In this document: piece by piece, positions 1-8,364 of the stretch
Numbering within the stretch: position 1 is the first letter of the stretch
How the letters are laid out: every line of letters begins with the position of its first letter
Origin: Carboxylicivirga caseinilyticus
GTDB lineage: Bacteria > Bacteroidota > Bacteroidia > Bacteroidales > Marinilabiliaceae
Reading direction: 5' to 3'
Assembly (NCBI GenBank): GCA_025499705.1
Contig: JAFMVE010000002.1
Location: 62,001-126,000 of the forward strand
Length of the DNA: 64,000 bases
Notes under the pieces: generated by a model
Seen by the model: only the letters and a program-made list of their open reading frames with translations
The model's database searches: none
What the model was told of the DNA's origin: nothing
Translations under genes and position numbers: made by a program

Positions 1-1463
1 ACTCATTCGAATACAAAACAGACCGTGATCAGTTTAATTACGAAAAGATGTTCTTTCCTGATGAGATGTTTTATTATCCTTATTCCGATTGTGAGGACAG
101 GGCTGTTTTATTTACACGACTGGTAAATGATTTGCTGGGTATGGATGTGGTGGCTCTAACTTACTTCAGTCATATGGCTGCCGCTACGGCTTTCAGTACT
201 CCGATTGAAGGATACTCAGTGATGGTTGACGGACGTAAATATACCATTACCGATCCAACCTATATCAACGCCCCAATTGGTGCTGTGATGCCTGAATATG
301 AGAAATACAAACCACTGGCTATCAGAATCAATAATGACAGCAGATCAAACAACATGTGGCAAATGATTGCCAGATCGCTTGAACAAGGTAATGAAGGCAA
401 AGTGTTTATCTCAGACAGAAAAATGGCCCAGAATGGTAATTACCTTTTGTCTGGTTGGTTTAACAATCAGATAAATATTGGAGGACAAAGCTATCAGGCT
501 TATGGAGGAACACGTGATTTATGGTATGCTGCCTTTAACGGCGGAGGCGACCTTCAATGGTTTTTACCGGTAAACTGCACCGACAATGCATTTAGTCAGG
601 CATTTAATGTTGGTAAAGAAGGTAATATTTATTCGTTGATTAGTTATTCAGGTACTGTAAGTCTTAGCCAACGACGTTTGGCCCGAAGTGAGCAACCGGC
701 GCATTTAATTTTAGGCTTATCTGACAAAGCCTATCCTGTGCTTAGCGACAACATTGATTTTGAAGTCCCCGAAGGTAAAAAACTAGCTTTCTATGGTAAA
801 TATAAAGCTGATGGCACCCGAATTGATTTGCTGTCCTTCCCAACTGAGAAAGTAACTTTCGACTCACAAATTACAGTCGATTCAAACGACGAAGTGGTAG
901 TTCGCGGAGTTGTAGGTGAAATAGAAGGTTTTACCAAAGAAGTACCCATTCTTCTTGCAAGTGCCTCATTCAGTGCCGAAGACCAGATAGAAAGTTACAT
1001 GAAGACTTTCGCCGATCAGAACTACAACAAGCATATGATTGCCTTATTCAGTGCTCTCAAACTACTGTCGCTAAATGGAGGAAGAATGTCGGGCATGACG
1101 GTTCGTAACCTGCTGAATAAAAACAATCCGGAATTTTATAAACGAAATCCTAAGATTTATGAAGGACTGCTACGCATGCAGTTTGTTGTTAATGATGCTG
1201 GTGTAATAAAGGTAGAGACCTACAAAGGAGATAACATCTCGCTTTTTTCAATGAAGATTAAAAACAACAGCAATCTGCAGATTATCCAGCCAACAGAAGA
1301 TAAATACGAGGTTAAATTCCTAAACGGAGTTCAGGTTGGTAAAGCCGTTGTATGGTATGATCTTAACTCAATAAGTATGGATGGAACTAGTGGTGATTTG
1401 GTTTTCGACTATGATAAAGACCACGCTAAAAAAACAGTCAACATTAAGGAAATTGTAGACTAA
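1..1463 (+). CDS. Transglutaminase-like domain protein, 5' end outside window
   Basis: The reading frame is open to the left edge (codons are readable from base 3, upstream of the first ATG at 48), so the N-terminus is missing. A transglutaminase/cysteine-protease-like core is visible: Cys in SDCEDRA (base 90), His in YFSHMAA (about base 171) and Asp in ITDPTY (about base 252), in the family order Cys-His-Asp. The remaining 390 residues contain a WYAAFNGGGD stretch and beta-rich segments of no recognised family. Transglutaminase-like proteins of Bacteroidota are usually exported, but the signal peptide would lie outside the window. The substrate cannot be told. A hairpin follows the stop codon. 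Confidence 0.6.
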   Translation, partial: SFEYKTDRDQFNYEKMFFPDEMFYYPYSDCEDRAVLFTRLVNDLLGMDVVALTYFSHMAAATAFSTPIEGYSVMVDGRKYTITDPTYINAPIGAVMPEYEKYKPLAIRINNDSRSNNMWQMIARSLEQGNEGKVFISDRKMAQNGNYLLSGWFNNQINIGGQSYQAYGGTRDLWYAAFNGGGDLQWFLPVNCTDNAFSQAFNVGKEGNIYSLISYSGTVSLSQRRLARSEQPAHLILGLSDKAYPVLSDNIDFEVPEGKKLAFYGKYKADGTRIDLLSFPTEKVTFDSQITVDSNDEVVVRGVVGEIEGFTKEVPILLASASFSAEDQIESYMKTFADQNYNKHMIALFSALKLLSLNGGRMSGMTVRNLLNKNNPEFYKRNPKIYEGLLRMQFVVNDAGVIKVETYKGDNISLFSMKIKNNSNLQIIQPTEDKYEVKFLNGVQVGKAVVWYDLNSISMDGTSGDLVFDYDKDHAKKTVNIKEIVD

Positions 1464-1475
1464 ATAAAAATATAA

Positions 1476-1519
1476 GGATCGAATCTCCATTAGCTAAAAC
1501 ACTATTAAAGATTCGATCC
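1476..1519 (+). terminator. Hairpin after the transglutaminase-like gene
   Basis: Perfect 11-bp arms GGATCGAATCT (1476-1486) and AGATTCGATCC (1509-1519) with a 22-nt loop, 13 bases after the stop codon. There is no long T-run, so it may be a transcript-end stabiliser between convergent genes rather than a strong terminator. Confidence 0.5.
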
Positions 1520-1545
1520 ATTAACTTTCTCAGGTTTTGATATTT

Positions 1546-2040
1546 TTAAAATTTCAATTCTTTTTCTATTTGTAATATCAACCGGTCCTTTTTTTCTTCA
1601 GCTTCTTTTGAAATTCTGATTGCTTTCTCATTACTTTTATTTATCCTGATCAACGGAAGAAATTGAAAAAATGCAATCCAATACATCTGGGCAATTGAAA
1701 TGCCGAATAACTCAATATTGATGACCTTTCCTGCTATCACAAGCATCCCTGCAGTAATAACAAAAAGAATAATCCTTAGAGTAATTTCACTCACAACATT
1801 TTCTCGAATTATTTTCCGTGGATTCGTATGATATTTTTTATCAAAAGCATGTTGAAGACTTTCTTTCAAACTCAATTTAACTTTAATAAGCTTATTTAGA
1901 TCAAATCCCCTTTCAAAAAGAAGATTTCCTGCATACAACTGAGGCTCAATATTAATACGATTTGTATCCCTAAATAGGTCAAATAATTCATTTGATGAGC
2001 ATGTATCCAGTTTTCGTTTCCAATCAAGCATTCTAATCAT
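1546..2040 (-). CDS. Hypothetical membrane protein
   Basis: 164 residues with no recognised family. The N-terminal 85 residues are polar, with a LFRDTNRINIEPQLYAGNLL segment. Two hydrophobic stretches follow (about residues 88-108 and 110-130), then a charged, probably helical tail rich in Lys and Glu. This suggests a small inner-membrane protein with both ends in the cytoplasm. It starts 2 bases after the stop of the esterase gene on the same strand, so the two are probably co-transcribed. No functional link is evident. Confidence 0.55.
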   Translation of the reverse strand: MIRMLDWKRKLDTCSSNELFDLFRDTNRINIEPQLYAGNLLFERGFDLNKLIKVKLSLKESLQHAFDKKYHTNPRKIIRENVVSEITLRIILFVITAGMLVIAGKVINIELFGISIAQMYWIAFFQFLPLIRINKSNEKAIRISKEAEEKKDRLILQIEKELKF

Positions 2041-2042
2041 GA

Positions 2043-2948
2043 CTATTCCATCAACTTATACATTTTATCGGCAACACATTTACCAAAATCAATATAGTCT
2101 TTGCTCTGATAATGCCAGGGATCGGAATAATGATAATACTTGGTTTCTCTAACAATTTCAGCTTTGTTATCTTTACGTACATAATCTTCCTGAGCCTGGC
2201 GAACCAGATCACCGTAAGGCCATACGATTCCTCTCTTATGATTCCACGAATCAGTAATTTTACCAATCACAACAGGGAGATCATCTGTACGGAAAGCAGC
2301 TCTTATCATATCCATCAGTCGCTTTAAACTGGCCTCGTAACGCTCAGCAATTTCCACTGTTTTATCGGCATCACTCTCTCCCTGCATCCAGGCAATTCCG
2401 CAAGGAATTAAAACGTCCTCTTTACCGTCACTATTAATATCTGTTTGGGATAAAGCTCCATTAATGGTTTTCAAAAAATAGTCCCATTGATTAATTCCAC
2501 CTTTTCCCTGGTAATCAGGCTCCCAGCAACCAAAATTACCGCCAGCCAGGCTATCAATAGAACTTCCTCCCCGGGCATATTTAATAATTGCAATCTTTTC
2601 ATTTGGATAAAGCTGTTTTAAGCGATATGCAAAACTCAGCTCCAAACCAAACCGATCGCTCAACATATTTTTTGTACCATCCGATTTAAAACCTGTTCCA
2701 TGGCCTGGCTTGAGCAGTTCCCAAATACCTAAACCTCCATTTTCATTTCCATCGCCAACCGGATTACCATGAAATATCCAGACATCATCCAAGGTATTCA
2801 ATAAACTGTCTGGCAAGTCCTTGTTATAACCATAGCCTTCCATATTGGACTGACCTCCCAAATAAAACAATTTAAATTCTTCTCCTTTTTTCTTAGCGAA
2901 ACCCGAAACAGTTAAAAGTGATAAGAGAAATACAATTCCAATCTTCAT
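2043..2948 (-). CDS. Secreted sialate O-acetylesterase-type (CE6/SASA) esterase
   Basis: 301 residues: signal peptide (MKIGIVFLLSLLTVSGFA) then an SGNH-type esterase core. Seen: GGQSNMEG with nucleophile Ser34, the WMQGES block at 186-191, and SDPWHY near the C-terminus giving Asp275 and His278 of the catalytic triad. This pattern is that of carbohydrate esterase family 6 and sialate O-acetylesterases, which remove acetyl groups from xylan or other acetylated glycans in the periplasm or outside the cell. Family length is about 250-300, so the gene looks complete. It is followed after 2 bases by a small membrane protein gene. The glycan specificity is not decided by sequence alone. Confidence 0.8.
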   Translation of the reverse strand: MKIGIVFLLSLLTVSGFAKKKGEEFKLFYLGGQSNMEGYGYNKDLPDSLLNTLDDVWIFHGNPVGDGNENGGLGIWELLKPGHGTGFKSDGTKNMLSDRFGLELSFAYRLKQLYPNEKIAIIKYARGGSSIDSLAGGNFGCWEPDYQGKGGINQWDYFLKTINGALSQTDINSDGKEDVLIPCGIAWMQGESDADKTVEIAERYEASLKRLMDMIRAAFRTDDLPVVIGKITDSWNHKRGIVWPYGDLVRQAQEDYVRKDNKAEIVRETKYYHYSDPWHYQSKDYIDFGKCVADKMYKLME

Positions 2949-3143
2949 AGTATATTTTGTTTATTTTAAGTTCTATCTAAAAATTTACCTGCTTAATACG
3001 AATTTAGATATTGTTTATCAATCTGTAAAAGAATCCCATTTTCATTTTCAATAATTATATTGTACTTTAGCCAAACACCTTCGTATTCTAATGCCCTCAA
3101 TCTGTTCTTTTTTGAGGAATATCGTAATACCAAATTCTATAAA

Positions 3144-3623
3144 ATGAAATGTACATTAAAATGTAGCGTTATGTTCGCTATGTTCTTGATTGGGTCTAAT
3201 CTTTGGAGCCAGTCAATAAGCATTAAACATTCAGACGGATCCAGCACTGAATTTGAAATTAGTAATCTGAAAAGCATTGTTTTTACCAACAACAATCTGC
3301 TATTCAATAAAACAGAAGGTGCTTCTAACTATTACAGTATTTTTTATACTCAACAGTTATTTTTTGATGCCTCAACTGCGGTTGATAAGAATCCTTCCTT
3401 GGATGATAAAATTAGTGTCTATCCTAATCCGGCCAGCAGTTTTATCAACCTTCTTATGAACGAAGTAACAGAAGGAAAAATTTCTGTTTATTCTATCACA
3501 GGAGAGTTAATTAAACGAACCGATATCGAAGGATTAAATACTGCCATCGACATCAGTTCCTTACCTAATGGCATCTATCTTCTTCAAGTTAATAACCAAA
3601 CCATCAAATTCATCAAGCAATGA
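3144..3623 (+). CDS. Small secreted protein with T9SS C-terminal sorting domain
   Basis: I place the start at ATG 3144, which gives a signal peptide (MKCTLKCSVMFAMFLIGSNLWSQ); the frame is open further upstream but that part is not signal-like. The mature protein has a short beta segment (SISIKHSDGSSTEFEISNLKS), as at the start of many Bacteroidota Cthe_2159-type proteins, and a type A T9SS sorting domain beginning YPNPASSFINL and ending GIYLLQVN...KFIKQ. About 160 residues in all, with almost nothing between the two parts. Its stop overlaps the next start (ATGA), so it is translationally coupled to the large beta-helix protein. The function is unknown; a surface anchor or partner for its neighbour is an inference. 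Confidence 0.65.
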   Translation: MKCTLKCSVMFAMFLIGSNLWSQSISIKHSDGSSTEFEISNLKSIVFTNNNLLFNKTEGASNYYSIFYTQQLFFDASTAVDKNPSLDDKISVYPNPASSFINLLMNEVTEGKISVYSITGELIKRTDIEGLNTAIDISSLPNGIYLLQVNNQTIKFIKQ

Positions 3624-5845
3624 AAAAAATACTTTTACTCATCTGTATTTTAAGCCTTGGTGCGTTTGTCAAGGCCCAGCAATATATCCACTTTTACAAC
3701 CAGAATACACCTGAAACATATGAACTGTTTGAATCGGACAGTATGTATTTCAGTAACGACCAAAGTACGCTATACTTCATTAACAATGGTACCGTTATTT
3801 CGAAAATTACTTCAGATATTGACAGTATCTCCTTTACCCGCAATAACAGTTATAATATCTATATAAACTATGATGGTTCGAGTGTAAGCATCATCAATCC
3901 ATTGGCCGACCAAGGGGTAAGCATCACCACCGAAGGAGCCTATGTTACCGTAAGCTCAACAATGGATACAAAGGATATTAACTATATCTGTTCAGGCACA
4001 ACAAGCAATGGTATGCTTAAAGTATATTCTTTGAAGCGTTTCAATATCCTGCTTAATGGCGTCAACATTACCAATCCTGTTGGTCCGGCTATAAATATTC
4101 AAACAGATACAAAAGCAACCATACATCTTGTTGCAGGCACCAGTAATTTTCTGGCTGATGGTGCAACCTACAACGATCCGGTTATTACAGAAGGTGAAGA
4201 AGAAGATCAGAAAGCGGCCCTGTTTAGTGAAGCCAAATTGGTTTTTATCGGTGGTGGATCATTGGATGTAACCGGATACGGAGAGGACCAACATGCCATT
4301 CGTTCGGATGATGAGATCATCATTAACGAAGGAAACATAAACGTTATCAGTAGTGTGAAGGATGGTATTCATGCAGCTGATGGATTTTATATGTATGGTG
4401 GTAATCTCGATATTACTGCTTCGGGTGATGGCATTGACGGCGACGAAGGTGTGGTTGAAATTCAAAACGGATCAGTTGTAATTAATAGTTTGGCAGATGA
4501 TGTTAAAGCAATAGCCTGCGACAGCACTATGTCAATTAGCAATAGCGTTATTGAATTAACCATTCTGGGCGATCAGTCCAAAGGATTAAAAAGTAAACAA
4601 CCCATGCAACTAATTAACTGTTCCATCACAGGTACCGCAGCCGGAGCCACCGTTTTGGAGGCTTCCGGTTCGGGATATGATCCCTCGTATTGTACTTTTA
4701 TCAAAAGTGATGACGACCTGATATTAACCGGTACTACCATTGATATTACCACCAAAGGGATGGGATCAAGAGGTATTTCGGGCGATGCAAATGTACTTGT
4801 TAATAGTGTTACAATCACTATTGTTTCGAGTGGCAATGGCACAACCTACACCAATGAGGAAGGTGTTAAAGATGCCTACCATGGGTCATGTATGTCAATC
4901 GATGGTGATCTGACAATTAATGGCGGCACATTATCATTGTCCAATTCCGGAACCGGAGGAAGAGGAATTTCAGTTGATGGTTCCATTTACTATGGAGATG
5001 GTTCAACATCCCCTCAAATGGATGTTACAACTACAGGTTCTTCTATTGTTATTAATCAGTGGCAGGGTGATTATGACGAAGCCAAAGCAATTAAAGCTGA
5101 TGAATCCATAACCATTAGTAGTGGTATTCTTACTGTTTCAAGTGCTGATGATGGAATAAAAGCTGAAAATTCAGTAATTATAAACGGAGGTTTAACCGAC
5201 ATACAGAAATCTGTTGAAGGTATTGAAGCTCCATACATTACAATTAATGATGGTGAAGTAAGAGTGAAAGCTTCTGATGATTGTTTTAATGCCACCTTTG
5301 GTAATGGTGGTGAAGGTGATGATGGAAGTAAACTTTATATCAACAATGGATCTATTTATTTGAGTGGAACAGGAGGTGATGCCTTGGACAGTAACGGAAG
5401 CATGGCAATTTCAGGTGGAACCATTTTGGTTCACGGACCACAATCCTCACCAGAAGTTGGAATGGACGTCAACGGAAGTTCTGTCATAACCGGTGGTTTT
5501 ATCCTGATTTCCGGAACCAACTCGAATATGACCTACAACTTTACCAGTGGATCAACTCAACCTGCTATATTATTTAAAACAAATACAAGATTAAATGCAG
5601 GAAGCCTAATTCATCTGGAAGATAGTAACGGGAATGATCTTTTTACTTTTGCTCCAGAAAGAAATTATTACTCAATAATTTTCTCCTCTGATGAATTAAG
5701 TACAGGCACAACTTATAAATTGTATACCGGTGGTTCTTATAGTGGCGATGAAAACGATGGATTGTACACTAACGGCAGCTACACCAGCGGATCATTAAGA
5801 AAAACCTTTACTATAAGCAGTACAATAAGTACAGTAACCTTTTAG
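3620..5845 (+). CDS. Cthe_2159-type carbohydrate-binding beta-helix protein
   Basis: 741 residues with a signal peptide (MKKILLLICILSLGAFVKA). Residues from about 95 carry repeated short beta-strand motifs (INGGxLxI, ISGGTILV, GDGIDGDEG, DDGIKAENSVIINGG) typical of a right-handed parallel beta-helix and of the Cthe_2159 family. The founding Clostridium thermocellum protein binds cellulose and polygalacturonate with calcium. Many DG/DD turns fit calcium binding. The C-terminus (about 660-741) is a beta domain ending STISTVTF and does not look like a T9SS sorting domain, unlike the coupled upstream protein. A strong terminator follows. A role in pectin binding at the cell surface is inferred; a pectinesterase lies at the other end of the window. 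Confidence 0.75.
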   Translation: MKKILLLICILSLGAFVKAQQYIHFYNQNTPETYELFESDSMYFSNDQSTLYFINNGTVISKITSDIDSISFTRNNSYNIYINYDGSSVSIINPLADQGVSITTEGAYVTVSSTMDTKDINYICSGTTSNGMLKVYSLKRFNILLNGVNITNPVGPAINIQTDTKATIHLVAGTSNFLADGATYNDPVITEGEEEDQKAALFSEAKLVFIGGGSLDVTGYGEDQHAIRSDDEIIINEGNINVISSVKDGIHAADGFYMYGGNLDITASGDGIDGDEGVVEIQNGSVVINSLADDVKAIACDSTMSISNSVIELTILGDQSKGLKSKQPMQLINCSITGTAAGATVLEASGSGYDPSYCTFIKSDDDLILTGTTIDITTKGMGSRGISGDANVLVNSVTITIVSSGNGTTYTNEEGVKDAYHGSCMSIDGDLTINGGTLSLSNSGTGGRGISVDGSIYYGDGSTSPQMDVTTTGSSIVINQWQGDYDEAKAIKADESITISSGILTVSSADDGIKAENSVIINGGLTDIQKSVEGIEAPYITINDGEVRVKASDDCFNATFGNGGEGDDGSKLYINNGSIYLSGTGGDALDSNGSMAISGGTILVHGPQSSPEVGMDVNGSSVITGGFILISGTNSNMTYNFTSGSTQPAILFKTNTRLNAGSLIHLEDSNGNDLFTFAPERNYYSIIFSSDELSTGTTYKLYTGGSYSGDENDGLYTNGSYTSGSLRKTFTISSTISTVTF

Positions 5846-5869
5846 TATTTGGTTTATTTAAACACGTTT

Positions 5870-5900
5870 ACCCGGGTCCACAGGAAGACCCGGGTTTTTT
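5870..5900 (+). terminator. Rho-independent terminator
   Basis: Arms ACCCGGGTC (5870-5878) and GACCCGGGT (5887-5895) with an 8-nt loop, followed by a T-run to 5900. It lies between convergent genes and the opposite strand also has T-rich flanks, so it may act in both directions. Confidence 0.85.
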
Positions 5901-6555
5901 ATACCCTGACCTCTTTCTTCCATTGACTATATTCGTGCAGTATTTCAGGCAGACGTTTAAAATTAATGTTACCTGAGAAGGATTTAATGAATTCCGATTC
6001 TATTCCATACTGAATTAACAAGTCTCTTATATTTTTTACTTCTTTAGATTTCTCTGCTCTTATCAGGCCTTCTGCTTCCGAATACAAATAATAATCAACA
6101 TAGGTGTAATACGTATTTGATAATAAACCTTTGTATCCAATATTATATATTCGAATCTTATCCTGATATAACTCAACCGATCCGCTAAACTTCAACAATA
6201 AAAAACGATGTTGGTTTCGTTCGCACTTATGCAAGCTTCTTTTATCAAGATTAAAACTTTTATATGCATAAGTCTGCCCTTGAAACTGGAAAGAAAACAT
6301 TTTTAATTCATCAGCTGCATAGGCTTTCCAGGTGTTTAATCCGGCAGGCCTGAACCAAACCTCATAATGAAGCGTCTCTTTGTCAAATGAATTAAAATAT
6401 ACGGCACCCGAAGCTTCGTTGAACCAGTTCAATCTGACCTCCCCCATTATGGTATCATTATCATTACTTACCACAAATGCCCTTGCATTATAAAAAATAG
6501 CATCCGCAGCAACCGGAATAAGAAAAAGCCAAAGAATTACAAAAAAATATTTCAC
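5899..6555 (-). CDS. Hypothetical exported protein
   Basis: 218 residues, no recognised family. The N-terminus (MKYFFVILWLFLIPVAADA) is a clear signal peptide. The remainder is a mix of beta strands and aromatic residues: a GEVRLNWFNEASGAVYF segment resembling the 'extracellular sheet' proteins common in Bacteroidota, then a YKGLLSNTYYTYVDYYLY stretch and a helical C-terminus. No lipobox Cys follows the signal. It is monocistronic, convergent with the beta-helix gene and divergent from the two-component system. The 24-bp palindrome at 6642-6665 lies about 90 bases upstream of its start and could affect it too. Confidence 0.55.
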   Translation of the reverse strand: MKYFFVILWLFLIPVAADAIFYNARAFVVSNDNDTIMGEVRLNWFNEASGAVYFNSFDKETLHYEVWFRPAGLNTWKAYAADELKMFSFQFQGQTYAYKSFNLDKRSLHKCERNQHRFLLLKFSGSVELYQDKIRIYNIGYKGLLSNTYYTYVDYYLYSEAEGLIRAEKSKEVKNIRDLLIQYGIESEFIKSFSGNINFKRLPEILHEYSQWKKEVRV

Positions 6556-6641
6556 AACAATGCTTATTAGGTTTAGATAATAGTGTTAAGATAATTAAAT
6601 TTAACTTCATCAAACAAAAGTCATCTCCTTTCTTTCATTCT

Positions 6642-6665
6642 GAAATACGTTTTAAAACGTATTTC
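6642..6665. promoter_or_regulatory. Perfect 24-bp palindrome, candidate operator
   Basis: GAAATACGTTTT followed directly by its reverse complement AAAACGTATTTC, with no spacer. It ends 18 bp before the TAAGTTTG box of the histidine kinase promoter. Its 16-bp core (6646-6661) recurs with 14 of 16 bases identical at 8277-8292, just after the response regulator gene. The likeliest reading is a binding site for the NarL-family regulator encoded between them. Confidence 0.55.
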
Positions 6666-6683
6666 GGGCGATTACACTTTTTG

Positions 6684-6691
6684 TAAGTTTG
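6684..6691 (+). promoter_or_regulatory. Bacteroidota -7 box TAAGTTTG
   Basis: TAAGTTTG matches the Bacteroidota -7 consensus TAnnTTTG exactly. A TTTC at 6662-6665 could be a weak -33 element inside the palindrome. Transcription would begin close to ATG 6695, so the kinase mRNA may be leaderless or nearly so. Confidence 0.45.
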
Positions 6692-6694
6692 CAT

Positions 6695-7633
6695 ATGGTT
6701 GTTTTAGTGTCATTAAGTATTTCAGTATTATTCCAGTTTGGAGCCTTCTTCATTACTATTAGTCTAATACCAAAGACTAAGTTTAATGTCGCCTGGATTA
6801 GCATCTCTATTGGTTTACTTTTGATGGCCTTCAGACGATTAAACGATTTACTTGCCCTGATTTATGGAACTGATCACAGCACGCTCTCTCAGGTGAATAA
6901 CTGGATAGCCGTTGTGATATCGGCCACAATGTTAATAGCATCCATCTATATCAGAAAAATCTTTGCTCAGTTAAATCATCTTGAAAATATAAGAAAAGAC
7001 AATGAGTCGAAAGTACTGAGTGCAATATTGCAAACGGAAGAAAAAGAACGGAAGCATTTCTCAAAAGAATTACACGATGGTCTGGGCCCCATATTAAGCT
7101 CTATCAAAATGCTTTTGTCAGCGTTAAACACTCCCTTGCTTGATAAGGAAAACAATGAAATTCTGTCAAGAACCGAAACAGCCGTTGATCAAGCTATACA
7201 GACAACAAAAGAGATATCAAACTTTTTGAACCCTAAAGTACTTGAACGATTTGGCCTTAAAAAAGCCTTACAAAATTATGTAGATGATATTGAAGCTTCA
7301 GGGAAATTAAAGGTCAGGCTTGAGATTAATCTAACTAATGAATTAGCCGATTATAATATATCCCTGATTTTATACCGGGTGTATTGCGAACTCATCAACA
7401 ACACTCTCAAACATGCAAATGCTAAAACAGCATTCATATCAATGTTTGTTCATCAGCAGAGTGTAATTGCCTTATATGAAGATGATGGTATAGGACTAGA
7501 CCAAAGTAAAGCCCTTGCAAAAGGTTCAGGTATATTAAATATCAAATCGCGGGTGAAATCGATTAATGGTAGTATTGAATTATCAACCGAACAGGGTAAA
7601 GGCATCTACATTAAGATAGAAATACCAATATGA
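6695..7633 (+). CDS. Membrane sensor histidine kinase, NarL/DesK type (HisKA_3)
   Basis: Three hydrophobic segments (about residues 3-25, 33-50 and 70-88) with only short loops, a helical linker, then the HisKA_3 dimerisation domain with phospho-acceptor His127 in SKELHDGLGP. The C-terminal HATPase has INNTLKHA (N box), YEDDGIGLD (G1) and GSGILNIKSR (G2). The start is set at ATG 6695, since a TTG two codons earlier overlaps the -7 box and later starts would lose a membrane segment. With no large periplasmic domain it probably senses a membrane or cytoplasmic cue. It overlaps the response regulator gene by ATGA, so the pair is a cognate two-component system. Confidence 0.85.
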   Translation: MVVLVSLSISVLFQFGAFFITISLIPKTKFNVAWISISIGLLLMAFRRLNDLLALIYGTDHSTLSQVNNWIAVVISATMLIASIYIRKIFAQLNHLENIRKDNESKVLSAILQTEEKERKHFSKELHDGLGPILSSIKMLLSALNTPLLDKENNEILSRTETAVDQAIQTTKEISNFLNPKVLERFGLKKALQNYVDDIEASGKLKVRLEINLTNELADYNISLILYRVYCELINNTLKHANAKTAFISMFVHQQSVIALYEDDGIGLDQSKALAKGSGILNIKSRVKSINGSIELSTEQGKGIYIKIEIPI

Positions 7634-8274
7634 AAGAAAAGGTAAGCATATATTTGGTTGATGATCATATTCTTTTCCGTGAAGGCATACGTTTTTTGTT
7701 GGAAAAATGCGATAATGTTACTGCTATCTATGAAGCAAATAATGGTAAAGAGCTATTGGTAAATGTTGAGGAGGTTTCGCCCGATATTATATTAATGGAC
7801 ATTGATATGCCCGAAATGAACGGAATAGAGGCAACTTATAAAACCTTGCAGATTTTACCCGACTGTAAAATTGTGGCCTTATCAATGCATGCCGATGAAT
7901 GCTTTTATAAAGATATGATAGATGCAGGTGCAAAAGGCTTTTTATTAAAAAACTCCCGTTTTGAAGAACTTCAGAAAGCCATTGAAGAAGTATCAAAAGG
8001 TAATAGTTTTTTCTCACCCGAGATTTTGAATTCTATTCTCAAGAATATGAGCAAAGCACATAAACCGGATCGCTCATCAGAACTAACCGAACGCGAAGCT
8101 GAAGTATTATTACATATTTGCCAGGGTTTGCAAAATGGTGAAATTGCCGATTTACTATTCTTGAGTAAACGCACTGTTGATAAACATCGCCAAAACATAC
8201 TGCTTAAAACAGAATCAAGAAATACCGCAGAACTAGTCGTTTATGCCATTAAAAACGGTTACTACAAACTATAA
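7630..8274 (+). CDS. NarL/LuxR-type response regulator
   Basis: 214 residues. The receiver domain (1-120) has the acidic pair Asp11/Asp12, phospho-acceptor Asp57 in LMDIDMPEMNG, Ser85 and Lys107 (FLLKNS). A LuxR-type helix-turn-helix follows at about 150-214 (LTEREAEVLLHICQG ... LSKRTVDKHRQNIL). Its start overlaps the stop of the kinase gene. NarL-family regulators bind as dimers to inverted repeats. The two related palindromes before the kinase and after this gene are therefore candidate targets, implying autoregulation and control of the downstream permease (inference). Confidence 0.9.
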   Translation: MKEKVSIYLVDDHILFREGIRFLLEKCDNVTAIYEANNGKELLVNVEEVSPDIILMDIDMPEMNGIEATYKTLQILPDCKIVALSMHADECFYKDMIDAGAKGFLLKNSRFEELQKAIEEVSKGNSFFSPEILNSILKNMSKAHKPDRSSELTEREAEVLLHICQGLQNGEIADLLFLSKRTVDKHRQNILLKTESRNTAELVVYAIKNGYYKL

Positions 8275-8295
8275 ACTACGTTTAAAAGCGTAGTT
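8274..8295. promoter_or_regulatory. Inverted repeat, second candidate operator
   Basis: Arms AACTACG (8274-8280) and CGTAGTT (8289-8295). The core TACGTTTAAAAGCGTA at 8277-8292 is a near copy of the palindrome core at 6646-6661. It lies between the response regulator and the permease, upstream of a possible promoter (TTTG at 8316-8319 and GAATTTTG at 8339-8346, one mismatch to consensus). Confidence 0.5.
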
Positions 8296-8364
8296 GAATA
8301 TACTATTTAAACGGGTTTGACTTGTAGCTGACTTTTATGAATTTTGAAATCATAAAAGTACCCC

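Noticed and set aside
3060-3143. Upstream start for the small T9SS protein
   Set aside because: The extra 28 residues are not signal-like, while ATG 3144 begins a normal signal peptide.
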